Assembly (NCBI RefSeq): GCF_036785885.1
Contig: NC_092322.1
Location: 13,786,466 to 13,850,465, forward strand
From: Coffea arabica
Taxonomy: Eukaryota > Streptophyta > Magnoliopsida > Gentianales > Rubiaceae
Length of the DNA stretch: 64,000 nt
Reading direction: 5' to 3'
Made by a program: the position numbers and the translations under genes. The stretch's first letter is position 1, and every line of letters begins with the position of its first letter. Below the pieces are notes generated by a model. The model was not told the DNA's origin and searched no databases. It worked only from the letters and a program-made list of their open reading frames with translations. Below are positions 34,873-47,586 of the stretch, one piece after another.

Positions 34873-37728
34873 CTAAAATATAAAAAGAAAAATGTTAGTC
34901 CATAAGAAAAAAGATAACATCAACACAATAAAACTTCACCAGTAATATCAGAATATAATAAATGAAGAGAGAGCAAAACTTGCACATAAAATCTGAGGTT
35001 GCTAGATAAACCTAACAAAGAAAGACAATGAATTCCAAAGGAACACATAATGAATCAATTTCAAGAGCCAATTTAGACTATTCCTCTTCATCGTTTTCCT
35101 CTTAATTGGACAAGTAAGCATAGGATGAGAATGCAGCACAAATTCTATCATGGACAAAAAATAATGAGTCTAACTACTACTCAACAGATTTCAATAGCCT
35201 ATCCAATCCCAAAATCAGTAAACAGTGCAGTAAAGAATCCTAACATAGACAAACAGATACCAGCTTAACTATTAGTCTTGAAGAAGTCAACAATCTAGCG
35301 CCCACTCTCAAAATTCTTTTAACAGCATTGATGGTAGAAAAATAGACGATGAATTCTTAACAATAAGCAAACAATCTTTAGATGGCAAGTAAAAATTAGT
35401 GAGGTAATACTCTGAACATAGCTTTTCTGTGAAGCAATAACTGGACTCTGTACTTGAATCTAGCTTCTTAACTTACAAGTCACAACTAATTCGAAAAGGC
35501 CATTTGCACATTCAACAAAACTGAAATAGAAAAGTAGTCATGCATGCACCAATTGCCTCATGCCAAAGTACTCTTAACACTTACAATTCCAATGACCTGT
35601 GACCAGAATAGAGCTATTAAACCTATTTAAGCAAGCTTGTAACTTACAATTCTCTATTTCTTTTTTCTTCTACTAGTTCCTTTCATTAATTCAAGTACCT
35701 AATGCAGCAGCGTACCGTACAGGAGGACATCCAAAATAAAACCACAGACTGCTGGAGATGCATGGATGACTTGATAGCCTTCTTGCATTACTGGCCTGCA
35801 ACGGATCTTGAATTTCTGATGCTGGCAAGGTTCTTGAATTGAATATTTCAACTGGATGGATCTCTCACTCACCGGAAGCTTCATCAGCTATTTAAACTTC
35901 CAGTTTGATCTTGTTCTTGACAGATAGTCTCTTCATTCCAGCTCATCAAGTGTTGGAAGGGGATCTCTCTTCGCCGATCACATTTGGAAGGGGATCAAGT
36001 GTTGCTTGTAGCTCAGACTCCGAAAGTGCAGCAATACAAATTCCATTTGCTCTTAATCAAATGAAAATGACTATTGGAATCAAGTGAAAAATTTTTAGAT
36101 TGCATTGATTTGCTCAAAAGGAAAAAAGCATGCACCAAATTGAATTGGATGGTATATTTTTCTCTCAGTAATTAACTTGCAATACGTGATGAAGATCTGA
36201 GTAGGATAAGAAGGATAAAATTTTAGATTTTGTTTATAGTATTAAATATGTCTCAATGATGGACAAATTGTATTTTTGTTTATAGTGAACGTGATTTTTT
36301 ATCCGTGTCTTGTTCATTTACATATCTATTATTTACTCCTCCTGTTTATCCATATTACCTTCTTAAGGAAATCCCTGTTTTTAGTGAAGGAAATTTGAAA
36401 TGGCAGCCATCAACCATTAAAAGTGTCTGTGATGCCCATTTTCTTCTGATTCAACTTTCTTTTTTTTCAACTCCAGTAATAGATTTTTGTTAATTAATTA
36501 ACCCTAATCCTAGATTGTACTCCAAAAGCCGGCAACTCTTGAAATCATCCCAGGGACTTAACTACCCCTCCCAGAACCGATGTCAACTTTCATTTTTGTT
36601 CAATTTAGGATTATTAAAACAGCAGTACTGCAACAGATTATTTTTTTTCGAGTTACAGATTTCTAATATGTTGCAATGGAAAATGCTTCAAATTTCGAAC
36701 TGCTTGTTCAACGAAGCAAAACTGCAGCCAGATTGGTGGTACTACCAACTATTTACCAACAAAAAACTAAAAATAGAGACAACGAAAACTGCTACTGAGG
36801 TCCAAAAAGGTTGTGGTGGATATTTTGTTCTTAATGCGTCACTAAGCTAAAAAAAATTGCGAATTGCTCTCAGCTAAAAAGTGCATCCAAGTTTTTTGGA
36901 CATTATGTATTAAAATTTGGTAGAATGCTTAGATAATAGACTCACTTAGCATTCTTCGCAGGAGAAAAAGTTGAGAGCAGAGTGCAATAGGCATCCTGCA
37001 AGTCTAAACACACTGTGTTATAGCGTTGTAATCAGCTTTGTGAATTGCAGTGCCTAAGGGGCAGTTTTATTACCATAGGGTCACTTTTCTTTCAACAACT
37101 CTTGAATCTACTTAAAAAAGTGTTCAAATCATGTAAATTGATGTGAAAAAATACGACGACCGTCCGCCGAGTCCGGTGTGGGCAGCTGTTGCCGGCGGCG
37201 AAGATTTCTTGAGAAGGAGAAAGAGAAGTAAAAGGAAAGATAACAAAACAAAACAAAAATAAAATATAAAAAATACATATAATATTTGAAAAAAAAAAAA
37301 AGAGGAAATTTTTCTAACTTTTAAAATTCATTACTACGAAGTTATCAAATACTCTTTGGTTTTCATCAAAACCTATTATTATTATCAACTTTATTATACT
37401 CATACAGAAGTTGACTGTGCAATTTGAACCAAATAGCTCCTTAATTTATGGTTGTTCCATTCTTAATTTTTTTTTCTTTTTCTTTGTTCCTGTTTTTATT
37501 GAGCAAAAATATGTATGTATGGGACGAATTGCATTTAACACTTGGTAGTACATTTAACATCATAATCCCCTATGGTAATAAAATTGCCCCTTATGTTTCA
37601 ATATAAAGTCAAAATTTTATTAAAAAAAAGTTTATTTTTGATTAATCAAAACTTAAAAAAAAAGAGTTAAACTTTTCATGGCTAGATGAAAAATGATTAA
37701 CCCTTAAATCATTTAACAAAAAAAAAAA
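34873..37728. other. Intergenic DNA, possible further pseudogene remnants
   Basis: The direction of the NECAP fragment predicts its upstream exons here, but I do not find the conserved N-terminal PHear-domain motifs. The minus strand of 35690-35890 has composition like coding DNA without a recognisable product. From 37540 the sequence becomes A/T-rich with remnants resembling TIR elements. Confidence 0.4.
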
Positions 37729-38920
37729 GGATTAATTACATCTACCTCCCTTGTGGTTTGACCAAACTACCATTAAATCCCTGTGGTTTGGTAATATTAC
37801 AAGCACCTCCTTTTTAAGTAACTCCTTCAAAGACACTTAAATAGAAGTAGTAAAATGTCATGTTTACCCTCTTTGTAAAAACTTGTAGTTAGAGAAAACT
37901 TACCGTTAAAAAATCGAAGGTAGTTTCAATAATAACGAATTAAACTAAGAGTTTGCTACTTAAGTAAAACAGTTTTTAACCAGTATAAAAGAAAAAAAAA
38001 ATAAAACCAAGCATGTAATAATGAAATTTGATAAAATATGTGCAGAAAGGAACAAAAGAAAGAAAATGAAGAAAGAAGGAAAGCCTAGAAAACAAAAAAG
38101 AAATTAAAAATTGAAAAGCAAAGAAAGGAATGGAAAAAAAGTATAGTAAAAAAAGGAAACCAACAATTGAGCAACGAAAGAAAATTTATAGAAGCAACGT
38201 AAAGGTTCACTCAATCCATCACAAAAGAGTCTCTACAAGTATGTAACCCTTTGTCGGCCAATAATCTTGTTTGTTGTATTTCCCTTCTCTGAAACTACCA
38301 CAACCACATCGACCAATCCAGAGACGAGTACAATCTCAAACTCACTCAAATTGTCAATGAGGAATTAATGGTTATCAACCAGGATCTGACTTAATTCATG
38401 CGGGTATTTAGAGTTCCAAATAATCATTTTTTCAACTCTGGGTTATATCTGTAGTTGGTCATTGGGTTTGATATTATCAAATGGATTTTTTCTCGGCTTA
38501 TAATGGAGTTAAAAGAATGGTTGTTATGGGAATAATAGAGATGAAGGCAATTAAATTTCTATAAACTTATTATGATTTTAACAGTGAAAACGTGCTCATC
38601 AAGAAAATGATCATGAAAGAGGTATCAATAATATGTCTCGATGATTTTGCTGCCATAGTTATGTCAACGGTGGTAAATGGAGTAGTTTAGATTTTGAAGA
38701 GAAGCAACGAAGGGAAGGGGAAGGTTATGGATTTAGGGGCATTTCATTAAATTTGTTGATGGCATCATTATAATCTTAACAGTCAACAACAATGGACTAA
38801 CGGGAGGGGTGTATCTGTTATACATCTTTCAGTTTGAGGGACCTTTTTGTAGTTTGGCTAAATTCCAGGGAGTAAATGGTAATTTGATTAAACCCCAGGG
38901 GAGCTAAATGTAATTAACCC
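37729..38920. mobile_element. TIR element of 1.2 kb, non-autonomous
   Basis: The left end GGATTAATTACATCTACCTC and the right end (RC GGGTTAATTACATTTAGCTC) are inverted copies, and the similarity extends about 70 bp (CAAACTACCATT inside the left arm; AAATTACCATTT in the RC of the right arm). Poly-A on both sides hides any target duplication. No transposase frame. The organisation resembles the Mutator-like elements at 8649 and 12005. Confidence 0.75.
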
Positions 38921-39429
38921 AAAAAAAACTATATAGAGAAAAGAACTATAAGCAAAAAAGTCAACCTTTTCTTGACTTGATAAAAAAAATTAACCTTCAA
39001 ATCATTTCACAAAAAAAAAGGAAAAAAGAAAAGAACCAAAGCGGAGTACTACTCCACGTCAGCAAGGGCTAATTGCTACTAATCTAGCAAAATTAAACAC
39101 ACAAAAATGAAAGGTCATTAAAGTTGAAAAAAAAAAAAGAAACCCCCAATAGTCCGAACTACAAGAAGCACCATGCACAATTGCAATAAAGAAGATAGGA
39201 ATGTTAGTCTTTCGTTATCATTTCTCCTTTTCTCGACACTTTTGGGAGTATTTCACATATTAAGCGATTCAAGTAAATCATTAAATGCATTATATACATG
39301 TTTGTAACTTTTGGTGTATGTGATGCTATATTATCCATTGCAATAAAAAAAAAAAAAGAGAAGGCTGAGATCTTCTCAATTGAAATTTGTATTTTTTAAA
39401 TAACAAATTGGCAAAAAAAAAATTTTTTT

Positions 39430-39831
39430 GGATAAATTCTTATAAACCCCTATAATTTTAAATAATACCAGATGAACCCCTTAAAATTTTAAAACAATCA
39501 CATATCCCCTGTGGTTTGAAGTAAAATGAAGAATGAATGAAATGTATAATCAGTTATGACATTTATATAAAACACTTTTTAAAAGTACATATGATAAAAT
39601 ATTAATCTTCATGTAATCTCCCTGTACTTTTATACAAGATAGTTAGACTATCGACTGATTATCATTTAAACAAGCATACTATTGGTATTTCAATTAACGA
39701 TGTTACATAGATGATTTTCTGTCAAATTTTTACTTTGTATAAAATTATAAGAGGTGGGGTGAATATTTTAAAACGTTAGGAGGTCATGTGTTAATAGACG
39801 AAATTATAAGAGGATGACGTGTAATTTATCC
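39430..39831. mobile_element. Short TIR element (MITE), 0.4 kb
   Basis: GGATAAATTCTTATAAACCC at the left and its imperfect complement at the right (ending GTAATTTATCC) bound a 402-bp segment. Both inner arms carry related tracts (CCCCTTAAAATTTTAAAAC against GTTTTAAAATATTCACCCC in RC of the right arm). The flanks are A/T runs, so no target duplication can be proved. Confidence 0.6.
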
Positions 39832-39966
39832 TAAAATTTTTAACAACCCTCCCAACTGGCACTAATTATTATTGAAGCCCACGATGGCCCAGTAGAATAG
39901 CACTAAAATTGTGATGGGTCCCACCCATCTAGCACTAATGAGCAATCATGCAACGAAGTTAAAGAT

Positions 39967-40170
39967 TTAGAAACCTGAAAACGACCTCAAAACGACTCGT
40001 GTTTCTGCCTTAGTGGATGCAACAAAAGGTTTGTCGACAAGCACCGCTACCTGACCGGAGGTTGTTAGGGAGGTTGCGAAGCTGGTGCCGGCGGCCGGAG
40101 CTTCTGCAGTGAATCTCTTCAAATAGAGCTGACTACGGTGCTCGTTAACGACAGGTATTTTTAAATTCAT
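39967..40170 (-). CDS. Possible small protein or first exon, 67 residues
   Basis: The minus-strand frame starts MNLKIPVVNEHRSQLYLKRF and ends RVVLRSFSGF-stop. It is richer in G/C than its surroundings. GGATATATAAAC (40227-40238 on the plus strand) lies about 60 nt upstream of the ATG, where a TATA box would be. A donor-like TTTCAG|GTTTCT near the end means it may instead be a first exon. I recognise no family. Confidence 0.35.
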   Translation of the reverse strand: MNLKIPVVNEHRSQLYLKRFTAEAPAAGTSFATSLTTSGQVAVLVDKPFVASTKAETRVVLRSFSGF

Positions 40171-40227
40171 GGAAATTGAAGAGGGAAAACAAGAATAAGT
40201 TGATTAATTGTTCCATTTCATCTGCTG

Positions 40228-40236
40228 TTTATATAT
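40228..40236 (-). promoter_or_regulatory. Candidate TATA box upstream of the 40170 ORF
   Basis: ATATATAAA on the minus strand, about 60 nt before the ATG at 40170. The spacing would allow a leader of about 30 nt. Its only support is position and sequence. Confidence 0.35.
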
Positions 40237-40381
40237 CCTGTATGTTCAAGGAAAAAATATAAACAAGGGAATGAAAGAGGCGGAGAACAAAATCAGTTTC
40301 CTAGTTGTACGTTTGATACCTTATGCTCGGGTTTTTCAGTTTCGCAGTTGTTTGATGCCTTAACCGTCAGACTAAGCTAAT

Positions 40382-40383
<2 letters not shown>

Positions 40384-40423
<40 letters not shown>
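40384..40423. repeat. (AG)n microsatellite
   Basis: About twenty perfect AG units, the longest simple repeat of this type in the window. Confidence 0.97.
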
Positions 40424-40425
<2 letters not shown>

Positions 40426-41342
40426 AAGAAATTAAGGGGAAATTCTCTGAAAAGTTTCCTGCTTGACTAAGAAATTAGGACCACTCTATGACCATAAGTC
40501 ATACTAGTAATACGCTATGCAATATATTTTTAGTTTTTGAAGACAGGAAAAAAAAAGTGGAAAAATAATAAAAGCATCTGTTACGTGTAGTTGGAAAAAA
40601 AAATTTTATTCGAAACGATAATTCCTATTCTACACACTCCTACTCTACACTAAGGGATGAGATAGATCCAAAGAAATCAATGAAAAATTTAAAAGGGACT
40701 GAACCATAATGAGATGACACTTTTAGGAAATCGTAGAGAAAAATGTAAGCCAAAAGCTGTGATCCCTTGATCCAAACCCAAGGGAGTGGTGGTTAACTCA
40801 GCCTAGCTAAGTTGGTTGTTACTAATAAGTGGATAGATGATTTTTTTTTTTTTTTTTTGTTGGAATCACGTTTGACATTTTTTCTTAACTAAAAATATTT
40901 GTTGCTCCACAAAGACTAATCTTCTGGGAACTTTTTCTATTGGGTCTGGCTTAATTTTTTGTCTTTGCCTTTTTCCCTTTTTTGGTAATCTCTGGGTTGA
41001 TTTTAGGGAATCAACCGTAGAAATTTCCAGTTTCAACTCTTCTTAAAAGAAAAATTATTTGAATGAAATTTTATTGCTATAATAACACCTAGGAGTTATC
41101 CAAAAAACAAATGTATTGCTTCAAATCATAATCTTTAAGCTCTAATTCAGTTCTAGAAAGCCAACCTTATGTAATTACCAAATTGAGCTCTACCTAAAGT
41201 CAATTTCATAATTATGTCTTGCCATTATGAGACTCCAACAATCACATCACTTGGGTAATTCAACTAATTGGGTTGCATCATGCATGGCAGTTAGTTGATT
41301 TTGAATCTCACCCTGATCTGTCAAACTAAGAAGTTGGCATTC

Positions 41343-41377
41343 TTATATATAGCTATATATATATATATATATATAGT
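41343..41377. repeat. (TA)n microsatellite
   Basis: TA units interrupted once by GC. Confidence 0.95.
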
Positions 41378-41506
41378 GCATTTTCATGTAATTGTTAATT
41401 TTAAACCCTTTCCTTAAGTAGTTCCTTCAATTCAAAATTTTATAGGGTTTTTTAATATACTTCTTTAGTTTCCAAAAGTGCATCCAGGAAATTTTCCTTA
41501 ACAATC

Positions 41507-41763
41507 ATGTTGAATGAGAAATTGACATGCTATTCTTCTTCAGTTCCAAAACTACTGCCAAAGAAGTTTCTAAAACTTTTCTCCAAACAATTTATTTCCA
41601 CACCATTGCTCAAGAAAATTAACAATTTGTTTCCACACTGTTGCTCAAGAAAATTAAGGAAATTTCCGTATTTGTTTATGCAATTAATTGACTGCTTAAA
41701 GCAATTTGTAAAACTTCTTTCCAAACATTTTCTTTCCATGCTATTGCTCAAGAAACTTTAGGA
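41507..41763. repeat. Degenerate internal repeats around 41.6 kb
   Basis: The phrase TTGCTCAAGAAA with flanking TTTCCACAC or TTTCCATGC occurs three times, and CAATTT-type links recur. The open frames here on both strands reflect this repetition, not a gene. Confidence 0.5.
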
Positions 41764-42269
41764 GATCTCCATATTTCGGCTAATTACTTAGAATATAGGT
41801 AGGAAAACAAAAAGTCGAACACTTATTGATCTGACACATGTAAAATATAAATTTATTGTTGCCGGACTGACACACCCGTCACTTGACCCATTTTTTTTTT
41901 TGTGTCAGACACCTGACCAAATTTTTGAGCTTTTAAAAAAAGCTGGCAGAGCTACAGAATTCCTAAAGCTAAGAATTCGCCTGTGTGTCAGAAGTGGAAA
42001 AAGGTTTGAGGGGACAAAAACTAGAGGTATTGCCAACAGATTGAAGAAACAGTTCCATGCATTTGTACTAAGCACGTATAGAAGGTAAGTTCTAGGCCTA
42101 ATCTCCAAAATGCGTCTATTGAGCGAAAGACACCGAATTAAAGGAGCAAGAGAACTAGGAAACATCCTTTAACTGAACATCCTTTAATTCAGTTCCAAAA
42201 CTGCTGCCTTTTTAATGCACCAATCCACTAATGCAAACTTGCCTTTTTAATATAGTATAGACATATATA

Positions 42270-43084
42270 GATGTATTCCAATTTGTGGAACTTTCTGTTC
42301 ATCTGTTCATCTATAATGTATGTTAAAAAATTCATATTTTTAATTGGTGAAAATTTTGTAATGGCAGCCATGGAACATGGAAAATGGCCCTTTTTGGTTT
42401 AGCAAATCAGCTCAGGATTTTTATTTGGAAATCCTTAGATGAAGACCGATTTGATTGAATTTTGATCTCGGATTGGTGTGTGATCTGGTCTCGATCATTT
42501 CTTGTGCTCCTCATATTTAGATTTGATTGCATATTGCAGCGCTACAAATTGGCTATGTTTGGATAGCAAAATTTTTCAAAAAAAATTTTTGCTTGCATCA
42601 TAAACACATTTCCTTTATATTCTCAACCACTTTTTATCTCACATGCATCACATTACAAAAAGTGATACAATAATTATTCTAAATAATTATTTTCTTTCTA
42701 CAGTAATGCTCTACACCATAATTGATTTTCTTTCTCCCTCTTTTTTTGTCTTTTCAAAATAATAGATTAGTAATAATATGATTGCTACCGGCAATTTGCT
42801 CATCTAAAATACATTATATTCTTTGACTTGCTTGTTCAAATTCCTCAGTTTTTCCACCAAAATACATAGAAAAGAAAACCAGTATGAACTTTAAAAAGGT
42901 TTTGGTAAAAGATATTCGTTGCAAATTTGTCATCTTTGCAACTTAAAAAAAAACATTCAGCCCCTCATCTAAATGCATCTCTAATTTTTTAAACATTTGT
43001 TCCTCAAAATTTCTTAGATTGATTAACTCAACATGCACCGTATGCTCATATGGTAATTCAACAGTTCAAATCCTACTCATATAG
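42270..43084. repeat. NLR-cluster duplicated segment, related to 57570-58600
   Basis: Shared blocks include AATCAGCTCAGGATTTTTA / AATCAGGATCTTTAGTT, CTTGCTTGTTCAAATT, CAGCCCCTCATCT and TGCTCATATRGTAATTCAAC. It also provides the near-empty site (about 42362-42410) for the TIR element at 52670-57567. The LTR retrotransposon at 43085 interrupts it. Confidence 0.65.
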
Positions 43085-45983
43085 TGTGACGACCCCACCT
43101 CTCCCTAAGGCGTACCAAAGGGTTTAACGGACCGCCTGCCCAACTCTCGCCGGGACTCACTCACTACTACATTCCTCAAATAAATTACAAGGTACAACTC
43201 GAATAATACATCCAATTCTCCAAAAATTACATATCATAAGCGAAGCGGAAACTAGGTCTAAGCGTCGAATGTAGATATACATCCGATTCAATTCCAAATA
43301 TTTATACAGGTCCAAAAGTACATAAACCAAAACTAAATTTAAACTATACAAGATGTACGCCATCCAGCCACACAAAGATCCAAATACAAGTTCTTCCTTT
43401 ACTTCGATCCCTGTGGGGAGAAGAAGATAATAGAGGGGTGAGCTAGAAACTCAGTGAGTGACCAGTAAAATCAACAGCCAAGTATATTTCACAATAAAGC
43501 ATTGATATGATGTCATGATGCAGTAATCAAATGTTCATTTATTGCTCATGTGAGCCAGTGAAGTTCTTGTACTTAAATATCCAACGCACGTTTAGATCAG
43601 GTAACCGGGAAACAGAAGTAAGGAGCCATCGTGCTCCAAAGAATGTGTAAACAGTAGTGGAGACATTGGTTCTAAATACAAGACTTTCCAGGCTCTTATT
43701 GGAGCCAAATTATGTCATGGCACACACCCAAACCCAAATGATATGCAATGGAGTAATAAATGCAAGAATTAGTTCAAAAGTAATTGAAGGATCACTCACC
43801 AACCACGACTCACGAACCTCATCCATCATTTATTATTGTCTTGCTCAAGTCCAAGCCCTAGATCACAAATGGAAATAAGGACTAAAACGATCAAAGCGGA
43901 AAAACAGTAAAGGAATGCATCGGGCGTGCGCGGAAATGAAAATGGTACAAAACGGTTTACATGATTTTGCCCATAACTGGAGCTGTGATTATCAGATCAA
44001 AATGTACTAGGCAGTGTCTCGAAGCTTAGACAGAGAGTTACAACTTTCATGAAGACACCTCAACCTAGTTTTCAGTATATCCAAGTCAAATTTGCCAAAT
44101 ATAGAACTAGAACTCCAAAAGCTAGTTTATCTTTCTCGTGAAAATTTGGCAGCATGCCCCTTGTGTTTACCTAATTTTCCAGCCATTTATGGCTTCATTA
44201 TTTTTCCTCAACCAATCCCAAAGTCATACATATCATAGATTCAAATCAATAGTCATTCCATAGGCTCATAACAACATAAGAACAAAAATCAAAGTGATAA
44301 CAAGTGTGGAAATGTAACCTAGCAAAAGACAGATTTGACGTGTGGTTGCGGAAAGAACACATTCAAAACTACGCTTATCAGATTGAGGCGTAACTTATAC
44401 CATTTCGAAGCTAAGACACAGGGCTACAATTTTCATGAAGATCACTTAGTCCAGTTTCCAATGAAACTTAGTCAAATTCCCAATTTACAGACCAAAATCC
44501 AACTAGTCGGCTAATTAACCGTACTGCACTGGAATGGTCATATATCAGGTTACCAAGGTCCGATTAAGGTGTTCTTGGAGGCGTTTAAAAGCTAAGACAG
44601 AATAATAAAACTTTCATGTTTTGGTAAAAAGCTAAATCAGTACGGATCCTAGTGAATAAACATGATAAACTGAATAAACTGACCAAACGGACTACTGGGA
44701 AAAACCTTAAAACAGTGAGGGTATTTTGGTCTTTTCATGGGCTACGTTGCTCCGATTGAGTTGAAATTTTGTTGGCACCTATAAAATATCATTGTCTACA
44801 ACTTTCATGTTTTGGGTCAAACCTAATTTGCCCTCTAACTATGAGTATTAAAATCGGGTAGAATGTAATCCTGAAATTCCAGAAATCTGGAATTTTTGAA
44901 ATCTCAAGTCAATCCTTCCATTTTCTTGCTTCCAATTCTACCAAAGCCCCTTATCTACTCTTATATACAACATATACTAAATATAAAACAAGGTTAGGCA
45001 GAAATTAATCAAACCCTAGCTTGCATATCTCATCCAAGAATCATCACAACAACTTGGTTATCTTGTAATCAAGCTAAAACATGATCTAAATAACATCTTA
45101 AACCAAGATTTAAAGAAGCAAGGATCATGATCAGATTTTTATACCTCAAGAACAAGGCTTGGAAGAGTGATACTCCACTTCCTTTAGAAATTTCTTGGTT
45201 TCACAAGCTTCCCAACTCACAACCCACACTTTAATCGGTTTGAAATTTCAATTTCTTACTTGAATGATTCAACTCAAGAAGAAGGAATTTGTTTTCTTGC
45301 TCTCTTTCTCTCCTCTCCTTGTTCGGCTATGGGGCAGAAATAATGAAGGGAAAAGGAACCAAATTTAGGGATAAGAAGGATGACCATGTCTTGGTCAAAA
45401 AACCCTTAGTGTCGCCACCACCACCTTTCATTTTTTTCTCTTTCTTTCTTGCATTTCTAGCCTCAATTTTCGGTCAAGCTAGCTGGAAATTGAAAAGATA
45501 TCTTGCTCAAATATCCATAAGCTTGTATGGTAAGAAAGTGGTGGTCAAGTGGTGAGTTCAATCGGTAATGCGCGGTACCCGTCGGTTCGCGCTGTTTTTC
45601 TTAAAAACACAGGTACTAGGGTTTTTACTTCCCATTCACTAACCTTATATCATTGCTCCTAATCACATATTATTTCTCACTTAAAAGTCATTTTTAATCA
45701 CCAAATTTGATCCTTGCTTCGTACCGAAAATTCATCCGGCGAAAATCGCGTAAACCCTAATTTTGCTCCAATCTTGAAACCAAAAGTGAAACCCTACTTT
45801 CTAGATTCATTGGCACTTATTGTGGGGTGATTGAGTAGTAGGGTCATTATAAAGTGATATTTGTCAAAGAAAAGAGAATTTTTAAGAAAAATATAAGGAA
45901 TTTGCACGGCTTCTGGCCGGATTCTCCACAAAACACTATTCACCAGAAATTTTTCCCCTTTTCTTCTGCCACGGGGCGTCACA
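43085..45983 (-). repeat. 3' LTR (element sense) of the LARD-like element
   Basis: Direct copy of 47587-50497. In element sense it begins TGTGACGCCCCGTGGCAGAA and ends GGTGGGGTCGTCACA. Apparent 72- to 88-residue frames in it recur in the other LTR and have no known domain. Confidence 0.93.
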
Positions 45984-46001
45984 AACTCCCCTCCTTAAAA
46001 G
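45984..46001 (-). other. Polypurine tract
   Basis: On the minus strand CTTTTAAGGAGGGGAGTT directly precedes the LTR start TGTGACG, where plus-strand DNA synthesis would begin. Confidence 0.8.
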
Positions 46002-46329
46002 AATGTCATCCTCGACATTCCAACTTGTACTAATCAGATCAAAATAGTTCTCGAAAGTCGATCACGTATTAAGAATCATGTCAATCTTGCTTATCATAAT
46101 CAAATACTAATCGGATCAAATATCTCAATGGTTAATCACATACTAAGAATCACTTATCACAATCAAGTACTAAAAGTACTCCAATTCAACTTATCAAATA
46201 ATCTTGATCCAATAGATAGTCAGACGAGTAACTGGATACATATACAAAAGGGCTCGAAATCGGACTTAAAGTCCTTGATATTTGGAAAAACAATCCAGGA
46301 CATAACGATGTCTCAGATCAGAAAGTACC

Positions 46330-46885
46330 CTGGTGATGCTTCATCAGAAAGTCTCAGGAATTTGTCCCCGGTGGTACTTGAAAACACAACAAGCTAGCAC
46401 TCAGCTATACTTCACCAAAAAGTCTCAGATGCAAGATTTTGTCTATGGCGGTGCTAGACAACACAACAAGTTAGCACAACGGCTATACCTCGCCAAAGAA
46501 CCTCAGTTCAAAATTTCATCCTTGGTGGTGCTTGATAACACAACAAATTAGCACAACAGCTAAATTTCACCAAAGGATCTTAGCTCAAGAAATTGGCCCT
46601 GGTGGTGCTTGGAAATACAACAAGCTAGCACTACGGCTAAGCTTCACCAGAGAGCCTCAAGTCAAAGTTTCATTCCTGATGGTGCTTGGAAACACAACAG
46701 GCATGCCTCGCCAGAAGAATGGCGGTGCTTGAAAACACAACAGGCCATACCTCATCAGAGAGGTTCTGTTCAAGAATTTCAATCCCTGATGGTGCTTGAA
46801 AACACAACAGGCATGCCTCGCCAGAAGAATGGGGGTGCTTGGAAACATAACAGGCAATGCCTCACCAGAGAGGTTCTGTTCAACC
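46330..46885. repeat. Tandem array in the element's internal region
   Basis: The phrase GGTGGTGCTTGRAAACACAA recurs at about 46370, 46447, 46524, 46601 and 46678, giving units of about 77 bp. After that the spacing alternates about 45 and 66 bp (a 111-bp higher unit repeated near 46678-46789 and 46789-46900). CTTCACCAGAGAG is the second conserved phrase. It makes up a third of the internal DNA. Confidence 0.85.
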
Positions 46886-47572
46886 GCTACAGAAAAGTAG
46901 TAGCCGGTCTATAACCAAACAAGTACGAAAATGTTCAGAAACAGAGTCAAAAGCAGGGTTCAAGTGTATCGGTTCAAAAGCGGGGTCAATTATTTCAGGT
47001 TCAAAGAACATGAGTACGAGTAGGAACTCACTCGCCTAGCTTATGCCCAGTAATTCACACTCTCAAGCAGTCATCAAACTCAAATCCACATACAGATTAT
47101 ATATGAATCAAGATACTTGCTCAAGAGTAAAAGAGATACCCTATTTTCAGTCAGGTCAGGTCTATCAAGTGTACGTAAAGGTACACTAGCCGATACAAAT
47201 TCAAGTCTCAAATGAGCTCAGTCTAGTCGGCCTTAGACAGTTCAAATATCTCAAATCTTAACATTTACCACTCGGGTGGTATAACCTTAATCAAACAGGA
47301 AAATTAGAAGAAAAATGCAAACCAAAACTTTTCTCAACAATTCCGGCCACCACCATAATCTATCAAAACCCTAGCCAAGAATCCAAAACTAAGAAACTGT
47401 ACAGCTCAGGCCGTACGCTCTCAAGCGTAATTCAACCAAATCATATCTTATGCGTACCACTTTCAAGATTCACAACTGACGCTCCAAAAGAGCACTGAAC
47501 GCATAAACCAATCTCACAGTCCGGCATCCTAAACTGTAAACCTAAGATACACTACAAAGATCGGAAGCCTAA

Positions 47573-47584
47573 GCTCTGATACCA
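47573..47584 (-). other. Primer-binding site, tRNA-iMet type
   Basis: Minus-strand TGGTATCAGAGC is the standard plant initiator-methionine tRNA primer site. It lies 2 nt from the LTR end at 47587, which fixes the orientation of the element. Confidence 0.92.
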
Positions 47585-47586
47585 CC

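Noticed and set aside
35699..35884. Minus-strand exon candidate upstream of the NECAP fragment
   Set aside because: No similarity to the NECAP N-terminal domain in any frame, and splice sites are not convincing.
45289..45555. 88-residue open frame, identical at 49803-50069
   Set aside because: It lies within both LTRs of the same retrotransposon; identity reflects recent LTR synthesis. No domain and no support for translation.
46128..47039. Several overlapping plus-strand frames of 60-100 residues
   Set aside because: They are opposite to the element's sense and are by-products of the tandem array, with units repeating in shifted frames.
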